NCBI GenBank assembly: GCA_014925825.1
Contig: JACGCK010000025.1
Span: forward strand, 310,001-374,000
Source: Pholiota molesta
Taxonomy: Eukaryota; Basidiomycota; Agaricomycetes; Agaricales; Strophariaceae
Direction: 5' to 3'
Length of the DNA stretch: 64,000 nt
The stretch's first letter is position 1; each line of letters begins with the position of its first letter. Positions 35,720 to 46,789 of the stretch are shown here, in pieces. Both the position numbers and the translations under genes were made by a program. Under the pieces are notes generated by a model that ran no database searches, was not told where the DNA came from, and saw only the letters and a program-made list of their open reading frames with translations.

Positions 35720-35812
35720 TTGTGAGTGGCACTGTCACAGCCAGTATCTATTCTCTCTCGTTTACTCCCATCTCACACGTTCATTTGACCACTCTCACAT
35801 TCTTTTCACATA

Positions 35813-37568
35813 ATGGCACGCGGGCAAAAGAGGAAAACTCTCACCTCGCGTGCCCCATCTTCCACTGGACACCGTAAAGGCCGTAAATCCGTGGCTTCGG
35901 ATGAAAATATAAACCCTGCCGGCATCGCTTCACCCTCTATTGCGCGACCAAAACCACGTCCCAAACCACGTCCCACGGCATCTAAACCTGCAAACCCTGG
36001 TGAAGAGAATGGCGAAGGCGAGGCTGAAGCTGCACATGCCCTTGTTTCACTCCAAAATCATACCAACTACACTATTCCAAGCTCACCCACTGCCCACCAT
36101 GATTTCGGCGATACTCAGGGTCCTGCAAATGACGTCCATCTTGCCTTTTCCGATGAAGATGATTTCTATGCCTCTGAGGAAGAACATGAAGACCAGGACC
36201 AGTTTGTGGGTGATAGTGAAGACGAAGTAGATGAATTGGAGAATGACTCAGGCTCTGACAATGATTCATGTACGTCCAACATACATTCGGAATTGGTTCT
36301 CTTGCTGAATCTCTGGTATATTCTAGCCCTTCTTCTTCCAACTGGTACACCTACCCGACGTAGGCTCCCGGAATTCCGCATTCCCTTCGTTGTGCCTTAT
36401 CGCAATGCTTCCCGTGATGTCGATGGCATAACCTCCAAGACGTCCTTCACACAAGTTTTGCGCCTCATTGCTGACCGTATGGATGTTCCATTAACTTTAC
36501 TGGCTGGGATCGGTTACATACCATCGTATAAGCCTAAATCTTCGAAGCCTATCCCTAAGCTTCTTGAAGACGATGCCAGCTGGTACAAGCTCTTGGAAGA
36601 TGTGCATGCCTTTATCCTTGCTTGCAAAGGAAAGAGTGGAAAAGGTGCTATCAAGCCGTTCCACATCAATATCATCGACACGACAGCCCCAAATGATTCG
36701 GATTCAAAGGTAAGTGGTCGAAATTTTGTTGTTACATATAACTTATCTATTCAAATAGAAGAAAAAGAAGATTGTCGCCACAGAACCACCTGCACCGGCC
36801 CTTACTTCGAAAGAATCTGCACAACTCTCAGCATTGAAGAAGCTTGAGAATCGTCATATGTGCCAACAACATAAGAAGCCGTGTATTATCCAGCCAGATG
36901 GAGAGCATTATCATTTAACGATGAATGATATTACTAAATGGGCCCATCTTATGGTGTGCTTCGGTTGTTTGTTTGAAGTATCATTGATGTTAATCATTCT
37001 TTCTTAGGCAGAAAATAAGGCATTGCTCGATACGCCTCCATCTGAGCTTAATCTCACTGACGTCATGCCACGTCAGCACTCTGCAAAGAAGGCTATGGCA
37101 AAATCACAAACCGAGAGTGCAGCCCTCCCAGAGTGGATGGAGAAACTTGTTGGTATGATGTTTGTTGGAAACATGGCAACCAATAATCGGGTAATGTCAT
37201 TATCAATGAATCCACCGATGACTCCAGCACCTTCTACACATATACCCCAAACACCTTCTATCCCTCCCATCCATTCTTCTGCCCTAAAACGCCCTGGGTC
37301 TCCTCTTGATTATCCATCTCTTGATATATGGCTGTCGTCTCTGGAACATCACCCTATTCGTGGAAAGAAAGCCCAGAGATTTACGTGTTATGCAGAAAGT
37401 CTTTCCGCAAATGGGATCGATGATCTTCAAGATCTTCTTCGACTAACATCAGCTGAGTTGATCTCTATTGTTCCTGATATTAATATTGGTATTGCGAAAC
37501 GTATGCTAGCTTTTGCGGAAGAGGATGTTTCTAGTCTTCAGGAATCCAAACGAGTTCATTTGGGTTGA
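35813..37568 (+). CDS. Transposon-borne accessory protein, 531 aa, acidic N-terminus, CxxH-type cluster and SAM-like C-terminus
   Basis: Exons 35813-36269, 36327-36709, 36759-36953 and 37008-37568; phases close to 532 codons. The start MARGQKRKTLTSR is basic and NLS-like. Residues about 95-152 are strongly acidic (DEDDFYASEEEHEDQDQ). A conserved-looking middle region follows (PEFRIPFVVPYRNA, DVPLTLLAGIGYIPSY). Exon 3 holds a putative metal-binding cluster Cys315-x2-His318-x3-Cys322 with His330/His332. Residues about 450-517 resemble a SAM domain (WLSSLEHHP...CYAESLSANGIDDLQDLLRL). It is not a transposase. A role in DNA binding, chromatin targeting or regulating transposition is inference only. 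Being intact between near-identical repeats implies it is carried as part of the element. Confidence 0.8.
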
Positions 37569-37636
37569 ATTTTTATACTTCTAATAATTTTTATTGATAC
37601 CATATACCCTTGAATATATATGTTATAGCTTTTTAA

Positions 37637-38833
37637 TCAAAGATATCGACAATGATGAAAGTATCCTAAAGCATGTTGAGGGGTAATTGAGAATGCAGCA
37701 TCATATAAATGGAGGTAAACATAATTATCGTCTTCATTTTGGTCTACATCTTGTCTTCCAAGTTCTCCACAGCGGCGAACATATGCCTTGATGGAAGAAA
37801 ATGCCAACTCAATTGGATTATAATCAGGTGAATATGGGGGTAGAAACATAACTTTCATGCCTCTATAATATTGATTGAGTAAGTAGTAGTAGTAAAATAT
37901 AGAATATCACACACCGATCACAAATCATTTGAAGAATCTCTGGTCTTTTGTGAATGCGAGCATTGTCCATAATAATAACAGAGTTTGGGAGGGGAAAGGG
38001 CTGCATATGATCAAGTAGATGTGATATAAACTCTTGAAATCTGTCTGCTGTAAATGACCCTTCAACAATTTTTGCGACAATAACGCCATCCAGGCTTAGT
38101 GCAGGTAGCAATGAGTAGCTAGTACCGAAAGGTTAGCAATAAATCAGGGTTTAAAAAGTCACAACTTTACCGTCGTCCTCGAACAAAGAAGGTATTGCGC
38201 ACTGCGCGTTGCCCAGATAATGCCCAAGCCTTGCCTCGGATAGAAGTTCTACGGTCAAAGGAGCTCTCATCAACGAAGACAATTTGTTCAGGAGTGAACT
38301 GGCTAGCATATTGATGACGGTAAAGGGCTCTTTTTTCCTCATTTCGCTCTAACGCATCTCGTGTGAGCTATTGGTATTATCATATCAGCTTTATAAATAT
38401 TAGAATAGCAGAATCACTCACTTTCTTCATCGTAAAACCACTTCGGGTAAGTGCTCTCCAGACAGTGGCCTTCCCCACAGCAACCCCACGTCTCATCTCC
38501 AGCAGCTCTTGCATTTCATCGAGGTAGGCATCAGGCGTATGACGAACAAGACCTCGTAGAAACTAGACAAGAAATCAACAACAAACATTATTGGGGATTG
38601 TTACTATGAAAACTCACCATGACGTCCTGATTCTGCATGGACCTCTTCCTCCCCCGTAGTTCATTGTTCCAGTTCTTCTTGGCTACAGTCCCTTTTCGAC
38701 GGTAATCAGACAGTATACGTTCAATGGTTCTGCGCTTGCATCCGGTGTAATGAGTGATGGAATTGATATCAAGCAACTGGGCCATATGCAATAGAACATT
38801 TCTAAGGTCATCAGAAAGAACCTTGCCTGGCAT
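37637..38833 (-). CDS. Tc1-type DD34E transposase, 327 aa
   Basis: Exons 38833-38618, 38562-38422, 38367-38171, 38118-37915 and 37862-37637; phases close to 328 codons. The N-terminal about 70 residues are a helix-turn-helix (DINSITHYTGCKRRTIERIL) for binding the inverted repeats. A second helical segment, RGVAVGKATVWRALTRSGFT, follows. The catalytic triad is Asp152 (VFVDESSFDRR), Asp236 (IIMDNARIHK) and Glu271 (YSPDYNPIELAF). With 34 residues between the second Asp and the Glu, this is the DD34E spacing of the Tc1 branch of IS630-Tc1-mariner. FLPPYSPDYNPIE is the hallmark block. No frameshift or missing catalytic residue is visible, so it may be active. Confidence 0.93.
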
Positions 38834-38943
38834 GACAATCAGAGAGGTGGTGGTGTGGTCAGAGCAGGTGGGCCTTATCAGATGGATGAAGTTGAGACGA
38901 AGGGTGCAAGCTGTGACTGGTCACTGTACCTAATCCACAACTG

Positions 38944-39316
38944 GTCACTACGATGCGCATGGTCGATTTGACCTTCAACAACATCCAGACTGACCAATTT
39001 TTTTGGCGGGCGCAACTATCTACATGCCATAGTGCTATTATATGAAAGAATCGATTTTTTTTACCGCGCCGTTATCCCAGAAGTTCAAGGTCAACAAACT
39101 TATTACCCTCATTTCCGATCTCCATCAAAACTGACCCAAATCTTACAGTTGAAAGTGGGGCGCAAATCTATTCTTCAAGGCGATTCTAACGCACCCAAAA
39201 TCGTAGTCCTACGCTCAGTGGTTCCGTAGATAGTTCACTCGGAAGTTTGACCGCGGAAGATTGCCGCGTGTGACGCGATCGTGACCCACCGCCATCTTTT
39301 TTGAAAACAGCAATAA
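38944..39316 (-). repeat. Right terminal inverted repeat (373 bp)
   Basis: Pairs with 35347-35719. Just inside it, the word CTGGTCACT occurs twice (about 38917 and 38941), at the inner border of the repeat and upstream of the transposase start. Confidence 0.95.
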
Positions 39317-40407
39317 TATTGTGTGCGATAGGAGCCTGCACATCGCTTCCATACGAATATAGCGTTGACGCAGCTTGTTTCCCTCCCTTTATCCCACCCA
39401 TACTCCCATGATTTGGCCCGGTTTCAGACTCGGAGGCGGTATTGCCGTGATCATTCAGCTTTAATCGGTATAATGCAGGCGCGAGCCTGCGGCCAGGGGC
39501 TCTGTGAGGCTCTGTGCGTCACCTGGCTTCTTACTGCAATTATACATAGGCCCGCAGGCCATCCAACCCTAAATTCTAATTGACTGACCACAGCTGACCA
39601 CCACGCACGCACGAAGCGACGCCGACGGACGCCGCCACGCCGCGCGCGCACACGCACGAGTGTAAAACTGAGTTCAGAACCCCAGCCCACGGGCCACGGG
39701 TGCTCCACTGCCTCGCCCCCTCCATCTCCTCGCCCACCGCCTATTCATAGGCCTCACCTTCCGTCCCGAAAAGGAGATGCCGGCGGTACACCTTATCGAG
39801 CCCCCGTCGTGACGCAACCTCGCAGCACACACGCACGCGTGGGAACGCACGCACTCCCACGCGCTTTGTCATCCCTGCCACGATACCCACACGCCCCGAT
39901 CCCATCTCCCGCGGATCGGGGTGGGTGGGCGATCGGGGTGGATCTGGGATTGGATTCCTGGGGGGGCTGGGCTTAAAGCGGCAGGGGGGGATGGTTGGTT
40001 GGGAATCACTCGCGCGCGAACACAGCCCTATAAAAGGCACGGCGGTTGCGGTGTGTGCGTGCCCCCCCTCCCCTGCCCCCGTCCGCTCCCATCAGATTTT
40101 GAGTGTGCGTCCTCGCCCTTTCGCTTGTCCCCCCGCCCGTGGAGAATATAGGATATCGAGTGTTGCCTGTGTGTAGAAGAGAGATTGGACGACACGCCGC
40201 GCCAACGCCACGCCGCGCCACGTATCGGCCCCCCGTCCGCGGAATCGGTGCGCCAACGAGAACTACTGTTGTAACCAAGCCCGAACACAAACCCCAAGTT
40301 CAATTCGAACCCACCCCAAAAGAGCACACGGCGAGCGCCCACGAGAGGACGCTGGATTGGATAGTGAAGCGATTATTTGATTGAGGATTAGAGACACGCG
40401 AGTGATT
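39317..40407. other. GC-rich region upstream of TUP1
   Basis: No gene. From about 39590 composition shifts to GC-rich with many CACGCAC and CGCC words. It holds the TUP1 promoter and a long 5' untranslated region. Confidence 0.6.
40029..40035 (+). promoter_or_regulatory. TATA box upstream of TUP1
   Basis: TATAAAA in the context CCCTATAAAAGGCAC, about 375 bp before the first TUP1 ATG at 40408. This implies a 5' leader of roughly 340 nt. Confidence 0.5.
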
Positions 40408-43400
40408 ATGTCGACGATATACAACGTGAGTGTCCTTTGCCTTCGTGATTCCTCTTTCCTTCCTTTGTCCTTCCTTGCTTCGTTGCTGCTCCCTCTTTGC
40501 TCTGATTCGTTCGTGTTGGTGGTTTTCTGGTTCGGGTTAGGGTACTGTTGTTCGTTGTTCTTTTGTTTTTGCTGTGGGGATGATCGTACCTGTTCAGCTG
40601 TGGTGCGGTTCCTGTTGGAAGGACGCTGGCCTGCAGGTCTGGTGGTGGCACGGATGGGTGTGGATGCAGGCAAGAGTGCGGGCATGGAGGAGGGCGATGG
40701 GGTGGAATATGCGCTGCTGCATGCGAACGCTGCTGGCCACGGGCGGGTCAGTCGGCTCTGCGTGGGGCGTAGGGCCTCGCTGCGCCCGAATATGCGCCGG
40801 GTGCTGGGCAGAGCAGCTTCGCTCGTCCGTCGTGTCGGTGCATGGAGTGGGAGCCCGCGTCGTCCGCTCCGCGGTTTCGCCCCAGGGTCAGACAGGGTTT
40901 GGGGGTTCTTCGAGGCAGGGCTACGCCTGCAGATCCGTCCTTCTGATCACGCCTTGCGCATATAGCCTCGGGGCTGCTGGGGCTGGTGGTGCCGTGGCGT
41001 TGTGGGCACGCGCGCTGGGGGGCCGGCATGCCGGGCGATCGGTATGGGAGATGACTCATCCCGCCGCCCCCGTGCACGGGGAGAGTCGCCATCGATCCCT
41101 GTGATCGGGGCCCATCGGCGTTGCTCGGGGCATCGGCACGCGGTCAGTGGAGGCGCAGATGCATGCTGGGCGTGGTCGATTTTTGATTTTTGCGAGTTGC
41201 TACGCGCGGGTGTTGAATATTGCACGCTCCGCTTGCTTGCACGGTTTCGTTCATCTTTACGTTACTCCTTGTTTTTTTCTTTCCTTCTGGCCTGATATCG
41301 CTGTTCGTTCGACGATGACTGATGCGCCCCCTTCTCATCTCCCTCCCCCTTCTGCCTCTGCCGCAATTGCCTCGTCTGCACAATCTCCCATCGCCGCCGA
41401 CATCGCCGAAAACGACCGCCATTATTCGCCACTCCGTCCTCAACATCGTCGTCGGCCCCGTGCGTCCACCGTGCAACCCCGCTTCCACCCTGTACCTCCT
41501 GCCGTCGCACCCACCGCACCTGGAACGCCCACCACGAACCACGCGCCATCCGCTGTGCCGCCGATACCGATGTTGGATATCGATGCCCTTTTGAACGCCG
41601 CTCGCGGTATCGTCGATGACAACCATAAAACAAATCGCGATGGTCCCCGCACGCCGAATCCGAATCCGTCGACGATCTCTCGCGCGCGCTCGCATTCGCA
41701 CACCCAACCACTGCACCCACACCCACGCCCTTCGACGCCGACGCAATACAAACCTCTGCCCCTGCCATCCGTGCCATCGCACCCCCATCCCGCGCGTATG
41801 CCCTATCCCACGCACCCACACAACCCGCTGCGTCCACACACGCCCACCCACGCCCACACGCGCGCGCACTCGCATACATCCCACTCCCACCACTCGCACT
41901 CACACATACAATCGCACCCACAGCACCGCACCCTGCAGCCCACCGGCCCCCCGGGCCCCGGCCAGCCGCAGCCCCCGCCCCCGCAGCAGATGGGCGGCGT
42001 GGGCGGCGCGCCGGGCGCCCCGCCCGACGTCCGTGATAGGGAGAGGGATGTTAGGGATGTGAGAGCCGAGCGGGAGCGGGAGAGGGAGCGGGAGAGGGAG
42101 AGGGAGAGGATGGAGAGGGAGGTCAGGGAGGTAAGGGACGTGCGCGACGTGCGGGACCCGCGCGACGCCCGCGCGGACCGCGAGCGCGAGCGGGAAGTAA
42201 GAGAAGTAAGAGAAAGAGACGTGCGCGGCGATCCGCGCGAGCGCGACCCGCGGGACGGCGGGCGCGTGGATCCGCGGGACCGCGACCCGCGCGAGCGCGG
42301 CATCCCGATGGTCGGCGTCGAGCGCACGCTGCCGCCCGACGGCGGGCGCGGTGGGCCGCTCGGCGGCGGCGGCGTCGGGGTGGACGCGCGCGGGCTCGTC
42401 GGGGTGGACCGCGCGTCGCTTGTGGGCCCGCCGCCCGATGCGCGCGCGGTGATGATGGGCGAGCGCAGCGCCGGCGGGGTGGGGATCGGCGGTGGTGGCG
42501 GAGGGGGGCTGGGTGGTGGTGGCGGTGGCGGTGGGGTATAGGGGGTGGGGGATGGGCGGGGCGCCGATGGAAAGGAGCGGTGGTGGGCCGGTGATGGGCC
42601 CTGGCGGGGGTGTGCAGCGGCCGCGGCTGGATGATGCGCTGGAGGTGATACGGCAGGAGTATGAGGCGATGGCGGCGGAGTTGGGCGTGATGCGGGCGCA
42701 GAGGGATGATTATGAGGCGAAATGTGAGTGGTTTTTTTCGTTTCTTTTGGTTTCAGGACTTTTTTTTGTTCGGTCTGGATGGGGTTTTTGGCTCTTTCGA
42801 AGCGTTGTTACGCTGGTGCCGGACGCGGTTTGCTGATCGGTGCCAAATGGAGAGTGCTGGCTATTCGATCCTGGATGTTCTGGCCTTCATTATTTCGTTG
42901 GTCCGTCGACGTCCGAGTTCGATGGCCATTTTCGTCGGCCACTGTTCATCAGGCACCAATAGCTCATCGATGGCCGTCTCCTGCTTTTTCCCTTCTTCCT
43001 CCATCTTCGCCTTCCCTCCATCATGCTAACCTGATCCCCTAGTAACCTCCCAAGTCAACGAGCTCAACATCATCCGGCAGTCCCTCTACGACCTCGAGGC
43101 GCAGCACAACAAGATCCGGCAGCACTACGAGGACGAGATCGCGCGCGCGCGCGCGGACACCCGCGCCGCCGCCGCCGCCGCGTCCGCGCAGCAGGGCATC
43201 GCGTCCCTCAGCGCGTCCGCGTCCGCCGCCGCCGCCGCCGCTGGCCCGGGGTGAGCGCCCGGCGTCGTCGCGGGGGCGTCGTGGGCCTGGCGGCGCGCAG
43301 ACGATGGGGCCCGGCGGCCCGGCGGCTGGGCGGTGTGGGTCTGCAGGGCGCGGGCGCGCCGATGGGGATGTATGGCGAGCCGTATTACCCGCGCGATGGA

Positions 43401-45530
43401 AGGAGAGGGAGCAGCGCGAGCGCGAACGGGAAAGGAGAGGGAAAGGAGAGGATGGCGGAGCGCGGGCGGCGAGCTGAGGGACCCACGCGAGCGTGAGCGC
43501 ATGCTCGGCGGGGCGCCCGGCGGGGAGCGCGGCGAGATCCGGCTCGAGCGCGAGCGCATGGCGGACGTGCGCATGGGCGAGCGCGATCTGGGCGAGCGGC
43601 GGGAGCGCGAGCGGGAGAGGGAGCGCCTCGGGATGGGCGCGGGCGGCGCGGGCCGGAGCGCGAGCGGCTGGAGCGGGAGAGGGAGCGGGACGCGCTCGCG
43701 GCGCAGGCGCGCATGGGCGGCGGCGAGCGCGAGCGCGAGCGCCTCGCGGACCAGCGCGACCCGAAGCGCCTGAAGGGCCTCAAGACGGACAGGGACCGAC
43801 CGGGTACGTACGCTCTTCCGAGATCCGGTCGTTAATTGTGGGGCCTGTGTATTTACCCGACGGGAAATGTTTTCTTTTTCCTTTAGATCACTTCTCGCCG
43901 TCGCTTGGGCCCGGCCAGACGCCCAAGCTGCCGCCGCCGCCGCCGTCCACGGGGCCGTCGCAGAACAGCAGCAGCATCGCGCTGTCCGGCATCGGCGGCC
44001 CAGGGCTGCCCCCGTCGGGCTCAGGGCCGCCCTCAGGGAGCGCAGCGGGCCCGAGCGGAGCAGGGTCGGCGTACGACGGCAACTCCCTGGGGCTGATCCC
44101 TGTCGGCGGCAGTGGAAATGGGGCGCGGGCGGGCGATGACGCCGACGCAGGCACAGAGCAGCTTCCCGGACGACTTGGACCCGCATAGTGTGCCGCCCGA
44201 GTTCAAGAAGGAGGGCACGGACTGGTTCGCGATTTTCAACCACAAGGTGAAGAGGGTGCTGGATGTGACCCTGGTGCATACGTTGATGCATGAGAGGTGC
44301 GTGTTTGGTCTATCTATCGCATTTTTGAATGGACTGACTGAATGGATTGATGGACAGTGTGGTGTGCTGTGTGAGGTTCTCAGCGGACGGAAAATATCTT
44401 GCGACAGGCTGTAACCGGACGGCGCAGATCTATGATACGAAGACTGGTGCGAAAACATGGTGCGTCATCTACGTTTTCTCCTTTGTACCGCCCTTAACCT
44501 CTTACCTTTACACAGCGTCCTCGCCGACGACTCCGCCGGCAAGTCGGGCGACCTCTACATCCGCTCCGTCTGCTTCAGCCCCGACGGCAAGTACCTCGCC
44601 ACTGGCGCGGAGGACAAGCAGATCCGCATCTGGGACATCGCAAAAAAGCGCATCCGCAACGTGTTCGACGGGCACCAGCAGGAGATCTACTCGCTCGACT
44701 TCTCGCTCGACGGGCGGCTCATCGTGTCCGGCTCGGGCGACAAGACCGCGCGCATCTGGGACATGATCGAGGGCACGTCCAAGGTGCTCACGATCAACGA
44801 CCCGGACTCGCTGAACAACGACGCGGGCGTGACGTCCGTCGCGATCTCGCCCGACGGGCGCTTCGTCGCCGCGGGCAGCCTGGACACGGTCGTGCGCATC
44901 TGGGACGTGGCGACGGCGCAGCTCGTGGAGCGGTTGAGGGGGCATCGGGATAGTGTGTACAGTGTTGCGTTCACGCCGGATGGGAAGGGCCTGGTCAGCG
45001 GGAGTCTGGACAAGACGCTGAAGTACTGGGATGTCAGTGGGCTCGCGGCCGGCACGAGTGGCGTCAAGAGCCGCAAGGAGGGCGCAGCGGGCGCGCCGAG
45101 CGGGCCTGGACGAAAAGACGGCGACAAGGGCAGCCAGTGCACGATGAACTTTACAGGCCACAAGGTGCGTCTCCCTTGCTCCTATCCTCCAAGTTTATCT
45201 AGTGCTTACTCTTTATCTTCTGCAGGACTACGTGCTCTCCGTTGCGGTCTCGCATGATGGCGCGTGGGTCGTGTCTGGGTCGAAGGACCGCGGGGTGCAG
45301 TTCTGGGACGCGCGCACGGCGATCGTGCAGTGCATGCTGCAGGGCCACAAGAACAGTGTCATCTCGATCGACCTTAGCCCCGCCGGCAATGTTCTCGCCA
45401 CGGGCAGCGGCGACTGGCAAGCGCGGATATGTACGTGCTCTTCTATTCATTGTTTTTCATTGATTCGTTCGACAGGTGCTAATTCTGATTTTTCTGATGC
45501 CCAGGGAACTACACCACCTCGTCGACATAA
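40408..45530 (+). CDS. TUP1: General transcriptional corepressor Tup1 (WD40), with unresolved frames in its GC-rich middle
   Basis: Exon 1 40408-40425 (MSTIYN). Then a provisional exon 41939-42723, and 43043-43250, 43301-43803, 43887-44296, 44358-44459, 44516-45164, 45226-45430 and 45505-45530. The Tup N-terminal tetramerisation helix is [19 protein letters not shown] plus [20 protein letters not shown], which binds Ssn6/Cyc8. Seven WD40 blades follow, e.g. [39 protein letters not shown] and [20 protein letters not shown], ending ARIWNYTTSST. The propeller is intact. The Arg/Glu- and Gly-rich parts change frame near 42540, 43410, 43650 and 44120. The last could instead be a 49-nt intron. Intron 1 (about 1.5 kb) is exceptionally long, and an open frame runs through its second half into exon 2, so the 5' structure is uncertain. 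Confidence 0.9.
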
Positions 45531-46789
45531 AATGAGGTTGGCTAGACGATGTACTTATTATCCACAATGCCTGTTTTTAGGGTTTTTTGATTGATGGACT
45601 CTTGTTAATGGCGCTTACGCCTAACCACGCCTACATACCCTGCACATCTCGCTTTCAAGTTAAATGACCCGCCGCCCACACATCTTCCATCACTGTCTGC
45701 CTATCTGTCATCTGTCATCATCATCACCGCTGCTGCTGTTGTTGTACCAACTCCCACCCTTTTTTGTGTTCTTGCTTGTTTGTCAGTTCGCTGTTTATAT
45801 ATCAAATCTTTTTCTATTCCTTTTTGTTTTTCTTCTTTTCTTTCTTTTCTGTTTTTGATCTGATGCTATTCTGGCATCCAACACACTGCTATCTCCCTAT
45901 CTACTCACCTCTCCCCAAATCGCACATAGCACATAGCGCATAGTTTTACGTTGTATATAAGTGTGTTACATAAAACGAGACGTATTCTATGCATTTTCTT
46001 TCTTTTGGCCAACACTTTTCTTTGAAAAAGAGTGTTATAACTGGAGGGGAAATCCCAGTTCTGTAGCTCACAGTGCGACAAGTACAAGAGCATCTACATA
46101 GATTCTATATCAAGAAGGATCGTTTCTTATCCTGGCGGCCATTGTACTCGACACGTCGCAGGATCACTTTGCGCACGAGCCGCCTCAACGACCGTTTCTC
46201 CCTTCCCATTCCCATATTCCAACATACCACAGGCGAAAAACTCGCGAAAAGCCTCAGGAAGAGCCCCTGAGTTGGAGTGTATATATGCAGATGACGTAAT
46301 CACTTGCCCCTTGTTTTCCAACCGCACCAGCAGCCAACATTCGCCAGGAATGTCGCGACCCATGCCCTCAGCCTCTCTACTACCTGATCAAGAATATCGA
46401 ACGCGAACGGCGAACCAAATCTTGCTTTGATTAACATACTCTCACGAATTGCTCACGAACACACGCGCACGACGCACCTCCACGTTGTCTGTCCGGCTGG
46501 GATCCGTTCTTATCTTTGTTCACAACGACAGCCATTCGCGTCTGCTTATTAGCTTGCCATCGTCGCCGGGGTAGGCAGACAGTCTTTGGTGTAGGAATAC
46601 TGGTAATAATCTAGCAGAAGGTGCAAAGAAGGTGGGTGTTAACGAAACTCCAGCTCCCATCGGAAAAATATCGGCTAATCATCCATCTTGGCATTGAGGT
46701 TAAAAGCCTGGGTCAAGACTCCCCAATTTCTATCTCGCTCTGCGAGAGCCTACGTGGAGTAGAAGTCGACAAGTTCACGAAACAACCAA
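45531..46789. other. TUP1 3' region and MFS gene upstream region
   Basis: A pyrimidine/T-rich tract runs over about 45660-45860, probably the TUP1 3' untranslated region. No additional gene is supported. Confidence 0.55.

Larger units (their letters stand above)
35347..39316. mobile_element. Complete Tc1-type DNA transposon with 373-bp terminal inverted repeats and an accessory gene
   Basis: Element of 3970 bp. It begins TTATTGCTGTTTTC and ends with the exact reverse complement. TA dinucleotides lie immediately outside both ends (35345-35346 and 39317-39318), the target-site duplication expected for Tc1/mariner elements. The inverted repeats pair base for base over 373 bp with only a few mismatches (for example at 35562-35566 against 39094-39099). 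Inside are two intact, convergently transcribed genes: an accessory gene on plus (35813-37568) and the transposase on minus (38833-37637). Both start roughly 95-110 bp inside the repeats, so each repeat probably supplies a promoter. The near-identity of the repeats and intact genes suggest a recent insertion. Confidence 0.93.

Noticed and set aside
41144..41921. Long minus-strand frames upstream of TUP1 (251 and 219 codons)
   Set aside because: GC-rich sequence suppresses stops on all strands; Arg/Gly/Cys composition has no protein-like pattern.
43125..44291. 388-codon minus-strand Arg/Ser/Pro-rich frame
   Set aside because: Antisense shadow of the GC-rich TUP1 exons; the plus strand encodes recognisable Tup1 here.
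44508..45163. 217- and 158-codon minus-strand frames
   Set aside because: Antisense to the WD40 exons of TUP1, which are unambiguous.
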